This document shows positions 33,103 through 40,884 of a stretch of DNA of 64,000 nucleotides, piece by piece (within the stretch, counting starts at the first letter, position 1; each line of letters starts with the position of its first letter). The notes beneath the pieces are model-generated. The model searched no databases and had not been told where the DNA came from. It saw only the letters and a list, made by a program, of their open reading frames with translations. Origin of the DNA: Oscillospiraceae bacterium (GTDB lineage Bacteria > Bacillota > Clostridia > Oscillospirales > Oscillospiraceae); NCBI GenBank assembly GCA_020025675.1, contig JAHHRS010000002.1, positions 10,068-74,067 on the forward strand, given 5' to 3'. A program made the translations under genes and the position numbers.

Positions 33103-33132
33103 CAACCCGGGTAACGTACCCAAGATGACACC
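33098..33132. repeat. Nested inverted repeat upstream of the NrdR region
   Basis: GGTGTCA (33098-33104) pairs with TGACACC (33126-33132) and encloses GGGT-AACGT-ACCC (33109-33121). The left arm overlaps NrdR box 2. No T-run follows on the plus strand, so it is not an obvious terminator. Confidence 0.5.
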
Positions 33133-33257
33133 GTTTAATATTCTACATCATCTCGCATGAAAATTCAATAGTTAAAGTGTTTTTGAAACGTATAAAAGAG
33201 TATGGCGTGAAAGGAATAAAATGTGTAAAAAGAACAAAAATAAAAATCGACTGCATT

Positions 33258-33359
33258 AAAAAAAGTGCGGACTGAAAAATTTTTCAGTCCGCTAACAGGG
33301 TTGTGGGATAAAGATATGAGCCGGGTCTTTCATTTTGAAAGACCAATTGGATAAGCTGT
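33258..33359 (-). ncRNA. Candidate small RNA, about 100 nt
   Basis: On the minus strand a promoter (TTTACA, 17 bp, TATTCT at 33394-33366) is followed by a hairpin GGTCTTTC-AAAAT-GAAAGACC (33344-33324). The unit ends at a 26-base perfect palindrome (33292-33267, arms GCGGACTGAAAAA) with a T-run. No open frame with a ribosome-binding site lies between them. Promoter, structure and terminator together describe a stand-alone RNA. The family is not recognised. Confidence 0.4.
33267..33292 (-). terminator. Perfect 26-bp palindromic terminator
   Basis: The arms GCGGACTGAAAAA and TTTTTCAGTCCGC are exactly self-complementary without a spacer. On the minus strand it is followed by ACTTTTTTT. No protein gene ends here; it closes the candidate RNA. 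Confidence 0.75.
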
Positions 33360-33365
33360 GAGTAT

Positions 33366-33394
33366 AGAATAGTACAAGTTAAAGCTTTTGTAAA
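33366..33394 (-). promoter_or_regulatory. Candidate promoter of the small RNA
   Basis: TTTACA (33394-33389), a 17-bp spacer and TATTCT (33371-33366) on the minus strand. Confidence 0.5.
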
Positions 33395-33525
33395 GAGCGA
33401 AAGAACACTACTTTTGTCGAAGGTATAATTTCTTTAATATTAGGAAAAAATATATCGGAAAACAAGGCTGTCCGAATGGACGAAACATAATTTTCGGGCC
33501 ACCTTAGGAAAGGAGTAGTATTGTT

Positions 33526-33735
33526 ATGATAATTGACCGTATAGCCCTTATTCTTGCCATAATAGGAGGCATAAACTGGGGCAGCGTAGGCCTTTTCCGC
33601 TTTGACATTGTAGCTTTTCTCTGCGGAGGCCAGACGGGAGTAGTGAGCCGGGTTATATACACTCTGGTAGGTCTTGCCGCTTTGTGGTGCATATCCCTGC
33701 TCTTCAGAACCGATTCCGTAACGGACGAAGGATAA
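33526..33735 (+). CDS. DUF378 family small membrane protein
   Basis: A 69-residue protein with two transmembrane helices (IALILAIIGGINWGSVGLF and VIYTLVGLAALWCISLLF) joined by a short loop. The GGINWGSVGLF motif is the signature of DUF378, a family of unknown function widespread in bacteria. AAAGGAG lies eleven bases before the ATG. It is monocistronic and ends in a strong terminator shared with the convergent DUF1294 gene. Confidence 0.85.
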   Translation: MIIDRIALILAIIGGINWGSVGLFRFDIVAFLCGGQTGVVSRVIYTLVGLAALWCISLLFRTDSVTDEG

Positions 33736-33736
33736 G

Positions 33737-33768
33737 AAAAATGACAGGCCGCAATGCCTGTCATTTTT
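33737..33768. terminator. Bidirectional terminator
   Basis: A 13-bp stem (AAAAATGACAGGC and complement) with a 6-nt loop between convergent genes. Confidence 0.92.
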
Positions 33769-33769
33769 T

Positions 33770-34057
33770 TTATATTATTACAAGTAAAACCAGTGCTCCC
33801 AACTGCAAAATAGCAAAGACCGGGAATAAAATTACAAATTTTGTATGCCGTGTTTTGTGGTGAAAGGCATACATTCCCCCCAAGCCTCCTATTGCTCCTC
33901 CAAAAAAGGCGAGAGCAAAAAGCTTTCGCTCGGGAACTCTGTATGCCCCTTTAACTGCCCGCCTTTTGTCCACACCCATTGTTATAAACAAAATAAGGCT
34001 CATTATTATCAAAATGCACAAAAGAAGCATGGCGGGAGACATTAAAAAATCTTTCAT
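33770..34057 (-). CDS. DUF1294 family membrane protein
   Basis: A 95-residue protein with three hydrophobic segments (residues 8-26, 47-63 and 73-94). The DUF1294 signature is visible: FITMGVDKRRAVKGAYRVPE near 24-43, then LFALAFFGGAIGGLGGMYAF and HHKTRHTKF. Function is unknown; some family members are fused to cold-shock domains. Its start overlaps the stop of the metallophosphatase gene by four bases, so it is the last gene of a three-gene operon. Confidence 0.85.
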   Translation of the reverse strand: MKDFLMSPAMLLLCILIIMSLILFITMGVDKRRAVKGAYRVPERKLFALAFFGGAIGGLGGMYAFHHKTRHTKFVILFPVFAILQLGALVLLVII

Positions 34058-35154
34058 ATAAGCTCTCCGAAGTACCAGCCGGAGACACCATTGTGTTTTA
34101 CAAAATAGCGGTCGGAGCAGGTTTCCACAACTCTTACCTGATCACCCTCCTGAAGAGGCAGTACATAATCCGTGCAGTCGTTGCAGTCGGTGAATTCATT
34201 ATTTGTAAACAGGTATTTTGTCAGTATCTTCATTTCGTAGCCTGTCCTCACATGGCGGCAGAGTGAAAACTCTTTACCACGCTCCAAGACCTGCACCTGA
34301 CTGTCTCCCCAGCGAATATAATAAGAACTTTTACTCCCTTCCTGACTGTACAAAACAGTTTTAACAGGGAATGGGTCATAGGCCACAAAGCCGAAATCTT
34401 CGCTGTCTTTGTGGGGAATGATAAGGCAGTTGAGCTGACCGTCGTCCTTTAACACACAGCCCCCGTCTATACTGATAATTTTCTTTTCTCTGTCAATTAT
34501 GGGATTTGCACATACGGTATTTTCTCCGTAAAGCATTACAGGCCAGTGACCCACTATCAGCCATTTATCAAAGCTCCACCCTCTTGTAAGCAGACTGTCA
34601 CAGCGGTCAAGCTCATCTGCGCGCTGTTCTATCAGCGGCTTTCCCGGTGTCATACCGGCGTGGGCAAATATGAAGTTTTCAGTCTCAATGGCATGGGGAA
34701 TAGTCCCCAGAAAATCAAACTCCACTTTAAAATTTTTGAAAAGCTTTTCTTTTACGGTAGAAAAACTCTCAATTTCAAATGGGTCTATTCCGGAGCGATT
34801 ACACATATCCCAAAGAAGACCGCACTTTTTCCTCAGCATATACCCCAGCAGATGCTCATCTGCCTCGTCATTATGGGCCTTGTCATAAACGTTGGCCCAG
34901 TCGTCACAGTTGCCGCACACCACATGGACGTTGCCCATTTTGCACAGCTCCATAACTATATGTAGTGTTGTAAGACTGTCGCTTCCCTTTTCCAGAAAGT
35001 CTCCGTCTATTATAAGCTCGTCATTTAAGGAAAATTTAGCTTCTTCAAGAACGCCTTTAAAATAGGGAACATTTGCATGAATATCTGAGATGACCAAAAT
35101 TCTTCGTCCGGGAGCTATCTGAAGCTTTTCTATTCTGGCGGGTCTGTTAAACAT
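34054..35154 (-). CDS. Metallophosphoesterase with C-terminal SH3-like domain
   Basis: A calcineurin-like phosphatase of 366 residues. Metal-ligand motifs are in order: LVISDIHANVPYF near 20-32, IIDGDFLEKGSDS near 48-60, CGNCDDWANVY near 80-90, FAHAGMTPG and IVGHWPV. The region after about 300 ends in a small SH3-like barrel (VRVVETCSDRYFVKHNGVSG, then WYFGELI), which often mediates binding. A serine/threonine- or diadenosine-polyphosphate-type phosphatase is likely, but the substrate is unknown. Its start overlaps the upstream phosphatase-acetyltransferase gene by eight bases. Confidence 0.85.
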   Translation of the reverse strand: MFNRPARIEKLQIAPGRRILVISDIHANVPYFKGVLEEAKFSLNDELIIDGDFLEKGSDSLTTLHIVMELCKMGNVHVVCGNCDDWANVYDKAHNDEADEHLLGYMLRKKCGLLWDMCNRSGIDPFEIESFSTVKEKLFKNFKVEFDFLGTIPHAIETENFIFAHAGMTPGKPLIEQRADELDRCDSLLTRGWSFDKWLIVGHWPVMLYGENTVCANPIIDREKKIISIDGGCVLKDDGQLNCLIIPHKDSEDFGFVAYDPFPVKTVLYSQEGSKSSYYIRWGDSQVQVLERGKEFSLCRHVRTGYEMKILTKYLFTNNEFTDCNDCTDYVLPLQEGDQVRVVETCSDRYFVKHNGVSGWYFGELI

Positions 35155-36274
35155 TGTGCCGGCCTCCCAAATCCAGTTCCATTAAGAAGAGCTTACCCGT
35201 TCCGGTGTTTTCAACAGAAACGGTTTTAAAGCCGTATTTCCGGTAGAAGGCAAGAGCGGGCTTGTTATCTTCGGCAACATGGAGCATTAGAGAGGTTCTC
35301 CCCATGAATTTGTATTTAGAAATGGGACGTGCCAGAAGCTGGATGCCGTAGCCTTTATTCCGGTACTCAGGCTTTAGATATATGAGACTTATCCATCCCC
35401 GACCTTCCTTTGCACCGCGGCAAGTGTCCATATCTATAAGACCCACAGGCTCGTCTCCGTCATATATGCACAAGACGGAGCCGCAATCCGCCTTATAGTG
35501 TTCAATAGCCCTCTCCAGATATATGGAGCCGTTAAAGCCGTTAGTGTTGCTGTGGGCGGCTCTCCATGCGTCCTCATAGCAGGAGAGATAGTAGTCCCGA
35601 TTTTCGGCAGGATTTATTGCCTCATCACGCAAATCACTGGTGCTGCCCCATGCTTCGTCCCCAAGGTTGGAAATATGAGAATAATCGTTAAAATAACATA
35701 TGCCGAATTTTCCATCTTCCCATGTGAGCTTTGAAACGGAGGTGTTTTTGCATATAGGAAGTTTCTCAACATCGTTTAAACTAAGCCCGCTTATTTTTGA
35801 TAAACAGCAGCGTATAGATACGCCGTGGCTTACAACCGCTACCTTCTGACCCGGGTGTCTCATGGCTATATCCCTGACAGATGCGTAAACTCTGTCACCT
35901 ACCTGCTCATATGTTTCTGCGCCCTCTTTATACCACTTGTCCTGCTCCAATATGAACTGGTGAGCAAGTTCAGGCTCATCGTGCATAACATTACCGAAAA
36001 ATTTGGTTTCCCAAGGGCCTACGTTTATTTCTCTCAGCCTTTGGTCCGGAATAATACTAAGGGGATGATATTTAGTAATAGCAGAGGCAGTGAGCATGGT
36101 TCTGTGCAGGTCACTTGAGTACACCGCGTCTACATCTTTGTCTTTAAAACGCTCTGCCAGTGCATTTATCTGCCTCATGCCAATATCGGTAACGTCTCCG
36201 TCCCAGTGTCCCTGCATCATACGGTAAACATTACCCTCTGCCTGAGCGTGTCGAATGAGATAAATTTCCGTCAT
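35147..36274 (-). CDS. Histidine phosphatase - GNAT acetyltransferase fusion
   Basis: Two enzymes in one chain of 375 residues. The first 200 are a phosphoglycerate-mutase-like histidine phosphatase: YLIRHAQAEGN near 5-15 with the phospho-accepting His9, the second arginine in SSDLHRTM, and VVSHGVSIRC with His150. Residues 225-370 are a GNAT acyltransferase: LIYLKPEYRNKGYGIQLL near 297-314 is the acetyl-CoA motif, and AEDNKPALAFYRKYGFK the C-terminal signature. I chose the ATG at 36274 after GGAGG; a TTG 15 bases earlier lies inside that site. It heads an operon with a second phosphatase, so the set may process a phosphorylated and acylated small molecule. Confidence 0.88.
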   Translation of the reverse strand: MTEIYLIRHAQAEGNVYRMMQGHWDGDVTDIGMRQINALAERFKDKDVDAVYSSDLHRTMLTASAITKYHPLSIIPDQRLREINVGPWETKFFGNVMHDEPELAHQFILEQDKWYKEGAETYEQVGDRVYASVRDIAMRHPGQKVAVVSHGVSIRCCLSKISGLSLNDVEKLPICKNTSVSKLTWEDGKFGICYFNDYSHISNLGDEAWGSTSDLRDEAINPAENRDYYLSCYEDAWRAAHSNTNGFNGSIYLERAIEHYKADCGSVLCIYDGDEPVGLIDMDTCRGAKEGRGWISLIYLKPEYRNKGYGIQLLARPISKYKFMGRTSLMLHVAEDNKPALAFYRKYGFKTVSVENTGTGKLFLMELDLGGRHNV

Positions 36275-36292
36275 AAGTTCTGCCTCCAAACC

Positions 36293-36321
36293 TTGACCGA
36301 AAAGGTCTAATACAGTATAAT
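36293..36321 (+). promoter_or_regulatory. Promoter of the PurN-like gene
   Basis: TTGACC (36293-36298), a 17-bp spacer and a consensus TATAAT (36316-36321). Confidence 0.82.
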
Positions 36322-36432
36322 AAATAAATACGAATAAGATATTATAACTTGATTTCGGCTAATTCACAAGCCCTTTAAGGGCCAGAGGGAATAAGAGATA
36401 TAAATGTTCAGGGAAAGCGGGGTATTTGGACT

Positions 36433-37059
36433 ATGGTAAGAGCGGCAGCCCTTGTATCGGGCGACGGAGCCGAGCTTCAGGCAATTTTAGACTCCATGTA
36501 TTTTAATGAAATACCGAATTTTGAAATGGTTGCGGTCATATCTTCCAACAGAGGGGCATACGCAATGAAGAGAGCCCTGAATGCCGGCGTTCCGGCTTAT
36601 GTAGTTGACCCGGAGCTTTTTCCCAATATGACAAGCCACAGCATGGCGGTTGCAAATAAGCTTAAAGATATGGATATAGATCTTGTAATCCTTGCAGGCT
36701 ATGAGCTGCCCCTGGGAGTAATTCCTTATCAGTATAAAAACCGTATAATAGGTACATATCCGGCGCTGTATCCGGCCTTTGAGGATGAGGAAGGGGATAT
36801 ATACAGGGCGGTACTGGAAAAAGGAATTAAGATAACCGGTGCTACTGCGTATTTTGCCGACGGTGACGGAAGAGTGGGAAATATAATTTCTCAAAAAGCC
36901 ATAGATGTTTTGCCAAATGACACTCCGGAAAGCCTTAAAACCCGGATAATGGAAGAGTGTGAGTGGAAACTTCTGACGGAAGCCGTGTCCCTTTACTGCG
37001 ATAACAGGCTTTCCATTCACGGCAACAGAGTGATTATAGAAGATAAAAAAGAAAATTGA
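36433..37059 (+). CDS. PurN-like formyltransferase-fold protein lacking catalytic residues
   Basis: The 208 residues follow the phosphoribosylglycinamide formyltransferase fold: AALVSGDGAELQAILDSM near 5-22 (phosphate loop), VAVISSNRGAYAMKRA and DLVILAGYELPLG near 83-95. The active site is stripped. The place of the catalytic Asn106-x-His108 motif reads IGTYPALYP, giving Gly107 and Tyr109, and the third catalytic aspartate (DxGxIIxQ) reads RVGNIISQ, giving Arg147. It is therefore unlikely to transfer formyl groups and may bind folate or a nucleotide as a sensor. No other purine gene is nearby. The ribosome-binding site is weak. Confidence 0.75.
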   Translation: MVRAAALVSGDGAELQAILDSMYFNEIPNFEMVAVISSNRGAYAMKRALNAGVPAYVVDPELFPNMTSHSMAVANKLKDMDIDLVILAGYELPLGVIPYQYKNRIIGTYPALYPAFEDEEGDIYRAVLEKGIKITGATAYFADGDGRVGNIISQKAIDVLPNDTPESLKTRIMEECEWKLLTEAVSLYCDNRLSIHGNRVIIEDKKEN

Positions 37060-37072
37060 AGCTATGATAAAA

Positions 37073-37104
37073 AAACGGTATTGCCGATTTCGGCAATACC
37101 GTTT
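37073..37104. terminator. Terminator between convergent genes
   Basis: A perfect 13-bp stem (AAACGGTATTGCC and complement) followed by GGTTTTAAT, with A-rich DNA on the other side. Confidence 0.88.
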
Positions 37105-37108
37105 GGTT

Positions 37109-38074
37109 TTAATAAAGAAACAGAGCGGAATGGGCTATTCTGAGCGCTGTGAGAAGCTGCGCCCGGGCGACCATTACTGAGACGCGGTTTTTTTCCACAC
37201 TGCCCATAAGCACCGCCACCCCCTCGCTTCCAAGGGCGGATATAATCTTTCCAAGGCTGTCACTGTCTGCTCCGGTGCCGACGGCAGTGACTGTGCTGCT
37301 CTCTTCGTCTCTGGTAACTCCGGCAAAGGTCGGCCTCCGTTCATCCGGCAGAAAACAAAGTTCCGTGCCGGGTAGAGACTTGAAAGATGACATGAGCCGC
37401 AGCTTAACCCCGTTTGCCATAGCGAGTTTTACGGCTCCGGGGTGCAGTACCTGAGAGCCGGCCTGTGACAGACTCAGCATGTCTCTGTAATCTATTTCCT
37501 TTAAAAGCCGAGCCCCCGGACAAAGTCTGGGGTCAGCCGTATATATTCCGTCCACATCTGTGTAAATCCGGCACTCATCCGCATTCAGCGCAGCCGAAAG
37601 GGCAACCGCTGTGGTGTCCGAGCCTCCCCGCCCCAGCGTGCTTATATCACCGAATGGGGACAGAGCCTGAAAGCCGGCAACCACCGGTATTTGCCCTTTG
37701 CTGAGTGCCTCTTCTATCCTGTCAGGTAAGATAAAGGCAATATCGGAATTGCCGTAAGGTCCGGAACTTAATATTCCGGCCTGCCAGCCGGTAAGAGATA
37801 CGGCTTTTTGCCCCATTTCTTCAAGAGCTATGGCCATTAAAGCTGCTGATTGCTGCTCACCGCTTGAAAGCAGCGCATCCTGTTCCCGACGTGAGGGCTT
37901 GGAACTGATTTCAAGAGCCATTTCCCGCAGCTCATCTGTGGTATCACCTACGGCGGAAACAACCGCCAAAACATTCTGCTCCCTTTGCCGGGTGTCTGAA
38001 ATTATTCCCGCAGCCCGGAAAAGTCTATCCGGGTCGGCAAGAGAGCTACCCCCGAATTTCGTAACGATTAGCAT
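37109..38074 (-). CDS. Aspartate kinase with a shortened regulatory region
   Basis: Phosphorylates aspartate, the entry step to Lys, Met, Thr and diaminopimelate synthesis. The kinase domain is intact: VTKFGGSSLADPDR near 4-17, LLSSGEQQSAALMAIAL and STLGRGGSDTTAVALSAAL near 145-163, with TDVDGIYTADPRL after it. The protein stops at 321 residues, whereas most bacterial aspartokinases have about 400 and two ACT domains. Only one abbreviated ACT-like module is visible (about 248-321, SVEKNRVSVMVA), which most resembles the last ACT of LysC. Feedback control may be absent or altered. It diverges from ytvI. Confidence 0.85.
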   Translation of the reverse strand: MLIVTKFGGSSLADPDRLFRAAGIISDTRQREQNVLAVVSAVGDTTDELREMALEISSKPSRREQDALLSSGEQQSAALMAIALEEMGQKAVSLTGWQAGILSSGPYGNSDIAFILPDRIEEALSKGQIPVVAGFQALSPFGDISTLGRGGSDTTAVALSAALNADECRIYTDVDGIYTADPRLCPGARLLKEIDYRDMLSLSQAGSQVLHPGAVKLAMANGVKLRLMSSFKSLPGTELCFLPDERRPTFAGVTRDEESSTVTAVGTGADSDSLGKIISALGSEGVAVLMGSVEKNRVSVMVARAQLLTALRIAHSALFLY

Positions 38075-38205
38075 TGCTTTTCCTCCAATGCCGCTGAGCG
38101 CGGCTACTACATTATATACATTACATCCCCATGGGGTGAGGGATGAATAAGAGAGGATAAAAGCGGGTACAAAGTATTTTAGAAAGCTTTGGGCCGGAGG
38201 TGGAA

Positions 38206-39279
38206 ATGTTGGGCGAAAAACGGGAAAAATATTTGTCTCTTCTTCTGCGTGGTGCAGCAGTGGCGGCAGGAATATGGCTTTGTATCAAATTTATTCTGCC
38301 ATGGACAGCACCGTTCATTCTGGCATTTGCCCTGGCGGCCATAATGGAACCGGCGGTAAAGGCCATGAGCCGTAAAGGCATAAAGAGGAGCTTTGCTTCC
38401 GGTGTGCTGACAATAGGGGTTTTGGGGCTTATACTATGGCTTTTGTTCGCTGCGGTCTCAAAAGGTGTATCTACCGCCACGGATTTTGCAAAAAAAGCCC
38501 CTGAACTAATGAAGGCTGTCAGCGAAAACATAAAGTTCCTTGAAGAAAAAATCCTGTCCTTTTTTGCCTCTTCTCCCGACTCTGTGGAGCAATATATGAA
38601 AAGCGTTATGGAAGCACTGGGCGAGGCGCTGTTTGGTCTGCCTGCAATTTTATCGCAATGGGTATTGGATTTTCTGGGAAAGGCCGCACAGAAGAGCCCA
38701 AGCACCCTGCTTTTTGCTGTTACAGCCGGTTTAGGCAGTTACTTTATATCGGCTTCTTTTCCAAAAACTACAGCGTTTATTGAGCAGCAGCTTCCCCAGA
38801 ACCTGAGACACAAAATAAGGGCACTGTCCGGTGAGCTGAAAAACAGCATGGGAGGTTTTTTCAGAGCTCAGCTTATACTTATGGCTATCAGTTTTTTTGA
38901 ATTGCTGATTGCCTTCTTCCTGCTTGGGGTAAAAAATCCGGCAGGACTTGCAGCTGTGACTGCCGTTATAGACGCTCTCCCGGTTTTCGGCACGGGAATA
39001 GTGCTTGTGCCATGGAGCATATACTGTCTGCTTTTCGGAGAATACGGCAGAGCCTTGGGACTTATTATATGCTGGGCCCTTGTAAATTTAGTTCGCAGTT
39101 GTACCCAGGCAAAACTGCTGGGGGATGAAATAGGGCTTGACCCTTTGACTTCCTTAGCGTCAATGTATCTGGGATGGAAAGTGTGGAGCGTGTGGGGAAT
39201 GCTGCTCTTCCCGCTGATATTTTCCGTAATCCGGCAGTTAAATGACAAGGGATTAATCAAAATGTGGAAAAGCTTATAA
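38206..39279 (+). CDS. ytvI: AI-2E-family permease, YtvI-like sporulation membrane protein
   Basis: A 357-residue membrane protein with about eight helices and a central helical hairpin region (KAPELMKAVSENIKFLEEKI). It belongs to the AI-2E/PurR-like permease superfamily; the clostridial and Bacillus branch annotated YtvI is under sporulation control. Conserved parts are PFILAFALAAIMEPAVKAMS near 37-56 and GVKNPAGLAAVTAVIDALPV followed by FGTGIVLVPW. The ATG at 38206 follows GGAGG by five bases. Transport substrate is unknown. Assignment to YtvI rather than another superfamily member is moderately sure. Confidence 0.78.
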   Translation: MLGEKREKYLSLLLRGAAVAAGIWLCIKFILPWTAPFILAFALAAIMEPAVKAMSRKGIKRSFASGVLTIGVLGLILWLLFAAVSKGVSTATDFAKKAPELMKAVSENIKFLEEKILSFFASSPDSVEQYMKSVMEALGEALFGLPAILSQWVLDFLGKAAQKSPSTLLFAVTAGLGSYFISASFPKTTAFIEQQLPQNLRHKIRALSGELKNSMGGFFRAQLILMAISFFELLIAFFLLGVKNPAGLAAVTAVIDALPVFGTGIVLVPWSIYCLLFGEYGRALGLIICWALVNLVRSCTQAKLLGDEIGLDPLTSLASMYLGWKVWSVWGMLLFPLIFSVIRQLNDKGLIKMWKSL

Positions 39280-39282
39280 AAA

Positions 39283-39317
39283 TTCTGCCGAAAAGGCGTT
39301 AAACCTTTCCGGCAGAA
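39283..39317. terminator. Bidirectional terminator after ytvI
   Basis: The arms TTCTGCCG and CGGCAGAA plus an inner AAAGG/CCTTT pairing, flanked by A- and T-runs. Confidence 0.85.
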
Positions 39318-39331
39318 AAATATTATGCACT

Positions 39332-39559
39332 TTATACAATAATTGATACGCCTGTACTACCGGCAAATACCTCTGAATAAAGTATGCGGTATACCTCACC
39401 GATATACTCTATCCACTCGGTAAGATTATAACGGCCGTCCAGAACGGAATAAATTCTGTTCGTATCAGCACCTGTCAGAAAGCCAACGCCTATAAGCACA
39501 CCGCCCAATAATAGTACAATAAGGGCTATTGAAATGATAATTCTCCAAGCTCTTTTCAT
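39332..39559 (-). CDS. Small membrane-anchored hypothetical protein
   Basis: A 75-residue protein with one strong hydrophobic segment (IIISIALIVLLLGGVLIGVGF, residues 7-27) and a short extracytoplasmic tail containing YNLTEWIEYIGEVYRILYSE. I do not recognise a family. Its ATG overlaps the stop of the acidic-repeat membrane protein by four bases, so they are translationally coupled. It may form a complex with that protein. Confidence 0.7.
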   Translation of the reverse strand: MKRAWRIIISIALIVLLLGGVLIGVGFLTGADTNRIYSVLDGRYNLTEWIEYIGEVYRILYSEVFAGSTGVSIIV

Positions 39560-40689
39560 ACCGCAGGCACCTCCTTATAGCACCACTTACGGGCCAGCTC
39601 AAGAATACCCCGGACGAGAGCGGCCATTGCCCCGCCGATAAACCAGATAAATATCCACAAAAACAGCAGACCAAGTGAAAAGAATATCAGAGCGCCGCCC
39701 AGCATTACCATAATATCCGCAAATACGGCAAAGCCACTGAAGGTTGCTGCCAGCAGGACACACCCAACGGATATAAAAGCAATTGCCAAAGCAAGGAAAA
39801 GTATGGTAGGAACAAGAAGCAGCACAATTCCGGCCGCCGTTATGGGAACGGCAAAGATAATGTAAAGTATCAGCAGGAAGATACGGGGCTTTGACACTGT
39901 TTCTCCGTAATAAACGGTAGATTCTGTGCCTGCAAGGGCATCTCCATCCGCAGAAGATTCAACAGGGGTGGGTTTTATTTCAAACTCTCTTATAAAAGCT
40001 TCTGTCTTTTTCTCTTGTAAATGTTCTTCTTTTTCTTCAGCTGTGCAGCTATCTTCCTTATCCCAAACCTTCTCCTCGGACTCTTCTGCATTTCCCTCAG
40101 TGACGGCATTCTCTTCCGTTTCCTCTGGGGAAGTTTCATCCTGTGGTACTTCGTTCAGTGTTACTTCATTCTGTGGCACTTCTTCCTGAGGCACATCGGA
40201 CTGAGGTACTTCCTCCTGAGCTGTTTCATCCTGAAAATCTTCTCTTGAAGACTCATCCGATTCGGTCTCTTCTTCGGGAATAATATAGCTCTCTTCAGAC
40301 TCATCTGCGCTCTGGGGCTCGGAGTTATCGTCAAAAAGTGAGAGCTGATCTTCTGAGACCGGTTCCGGAGCAAGAGTAAATTCAAAAGGTACAGCGTCCT
40401 CAATAGCTCTCACAAAGTCGGGAACCTGCTCAGATGCTGCATTGTATCCGTCTTCGTCTCTTGACTGAGAATATATCTGGAGCTTACGTTCTTTAGCGTT
40501 ATAGGATCTTGCAATTATAACAGCCTGTCGGGTGGGTGAAACCAAAGCGGAGAGAACAGCCTGCTCATCTTCCGCCTGTTCAAAAACCTGGTTGTATATG
40601 GAGAGCACCTGCTGCCTGTCCTCCTCATACATAAAGGTAAGAAGTTTACCCAATTCAGTCAGAAATTTCTGCTTGTTGATATCGGTCAC
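39556..40689 (-). CDS. Membrane protein with N-terminal DUF1700-like domain and acidic repeats
   Basis: A 377-residue protein in three parts. Residues 1-105 are a helical cytoplasmic domain (KQKFLTELGKLLTFMYEED) resembling the DUF1700 start. Residues 112-235 are a very acidic, disordered stretch with five tandem five-residue units (VPQSD, VPQEE, VPQNE, VTLNE, VPQDE at 161-185). Residues 268-355 hold three or four transmembrane helices. DUF1700-like proteins in Firmicutes are often encoded beside regulators and anti-sigma-type genes. No regulator is adjacent here, only the coupled 75-residue gene. Function is unknown. Confidence 0.72.
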   Translation of the reverse strand: MTDINKQKFLTELGKLLTFMYEEDRQQVLSIYNQVFEQAEDEQAVLSALVSPTRQAVIIARSYNAKERKLQIYSQSRDEDGYNAASEQVPDFVRAIEDAVPFEFTLAPEPVSEDQLSLFDDNSEPQSADESEESYIIPEEETESDESSREDFQDETAQEEVPQSDVPQEEVPQNEVTLNEVPQDETSPEETEENAVTEGNAEESEEKVWDKEDSCTAEEKEEHLQEKKTEAFIREFEIKPTPVESSADGDALAGTESTVYYGETVSKPRIFLLILYIIFAVPITAAGIVLLLVPTILFLALAIAFISVGCVLLAATFSGFAVFADIMVMLGGALIFFSLGLLFLWIFIWFIGGAMAALVRGILELARKWCYKEVPAV

Positions 40690-40787
40690 CTCCGATTGTA
40701 TTATAAAAAATCAGCTTATCACAAGCATTATAGCGTTTTGAAGGCCTAAGGTCAAGATAATTTGTTGACATATGGGACCTTTTACTA

Positions 40788-40816
40788 TTGACAAGGTATG
40801 AAAGTGACGATAATAT
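40788..40816 (+). promoter_or_regulatory. Promoter of proS
   Basis: Consensus TTGACA (40788-40793), a 17-bp spacer and TAATAT (40811-40816). A second TTGACA at 40765 has no matching -10. Confidence 0.88.
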
Positions 40817-40884
40817 ATTGAATTACGGCAAAATGCCGCAAAATACGACGGAGCAAGGGCTCTGGCGAAATGAGAGGTAATATT

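Larger units (their letters stand above)
32973..33525. other. Regulatory intergenic region between nrdG and the DUF378 gene
   Basis: There are 553 bases without an annotated protein gene. They contain the nrdG promoter (33009-33037), two NrdR-like boxes (33046-33061 and 33087-33102), a GGTGTCA...TGACACC inverted repeat (33098-33132), and a minus-strand candidate RNA (33258-33359). A TATAAT at 33424-33429 on the plus strand may serve the DUF378 gene, but no good -35 matches it. Confidence 0.7.

Noticed and set aside
33098..33132. GGTGTCA...TGACACC as a transcription terminator
   Set aside because: No T-run on the plus strand, and it overlaps an NrdR-like box; kept only as an inverted repeat.
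40021..40248. Plus-strand frame over the acidic-repeat region
   Set aside because: It is the antisense reading of the VPQ repeats; its Ser/Phe-rich composition merely mirrors Glu/Asp codons.
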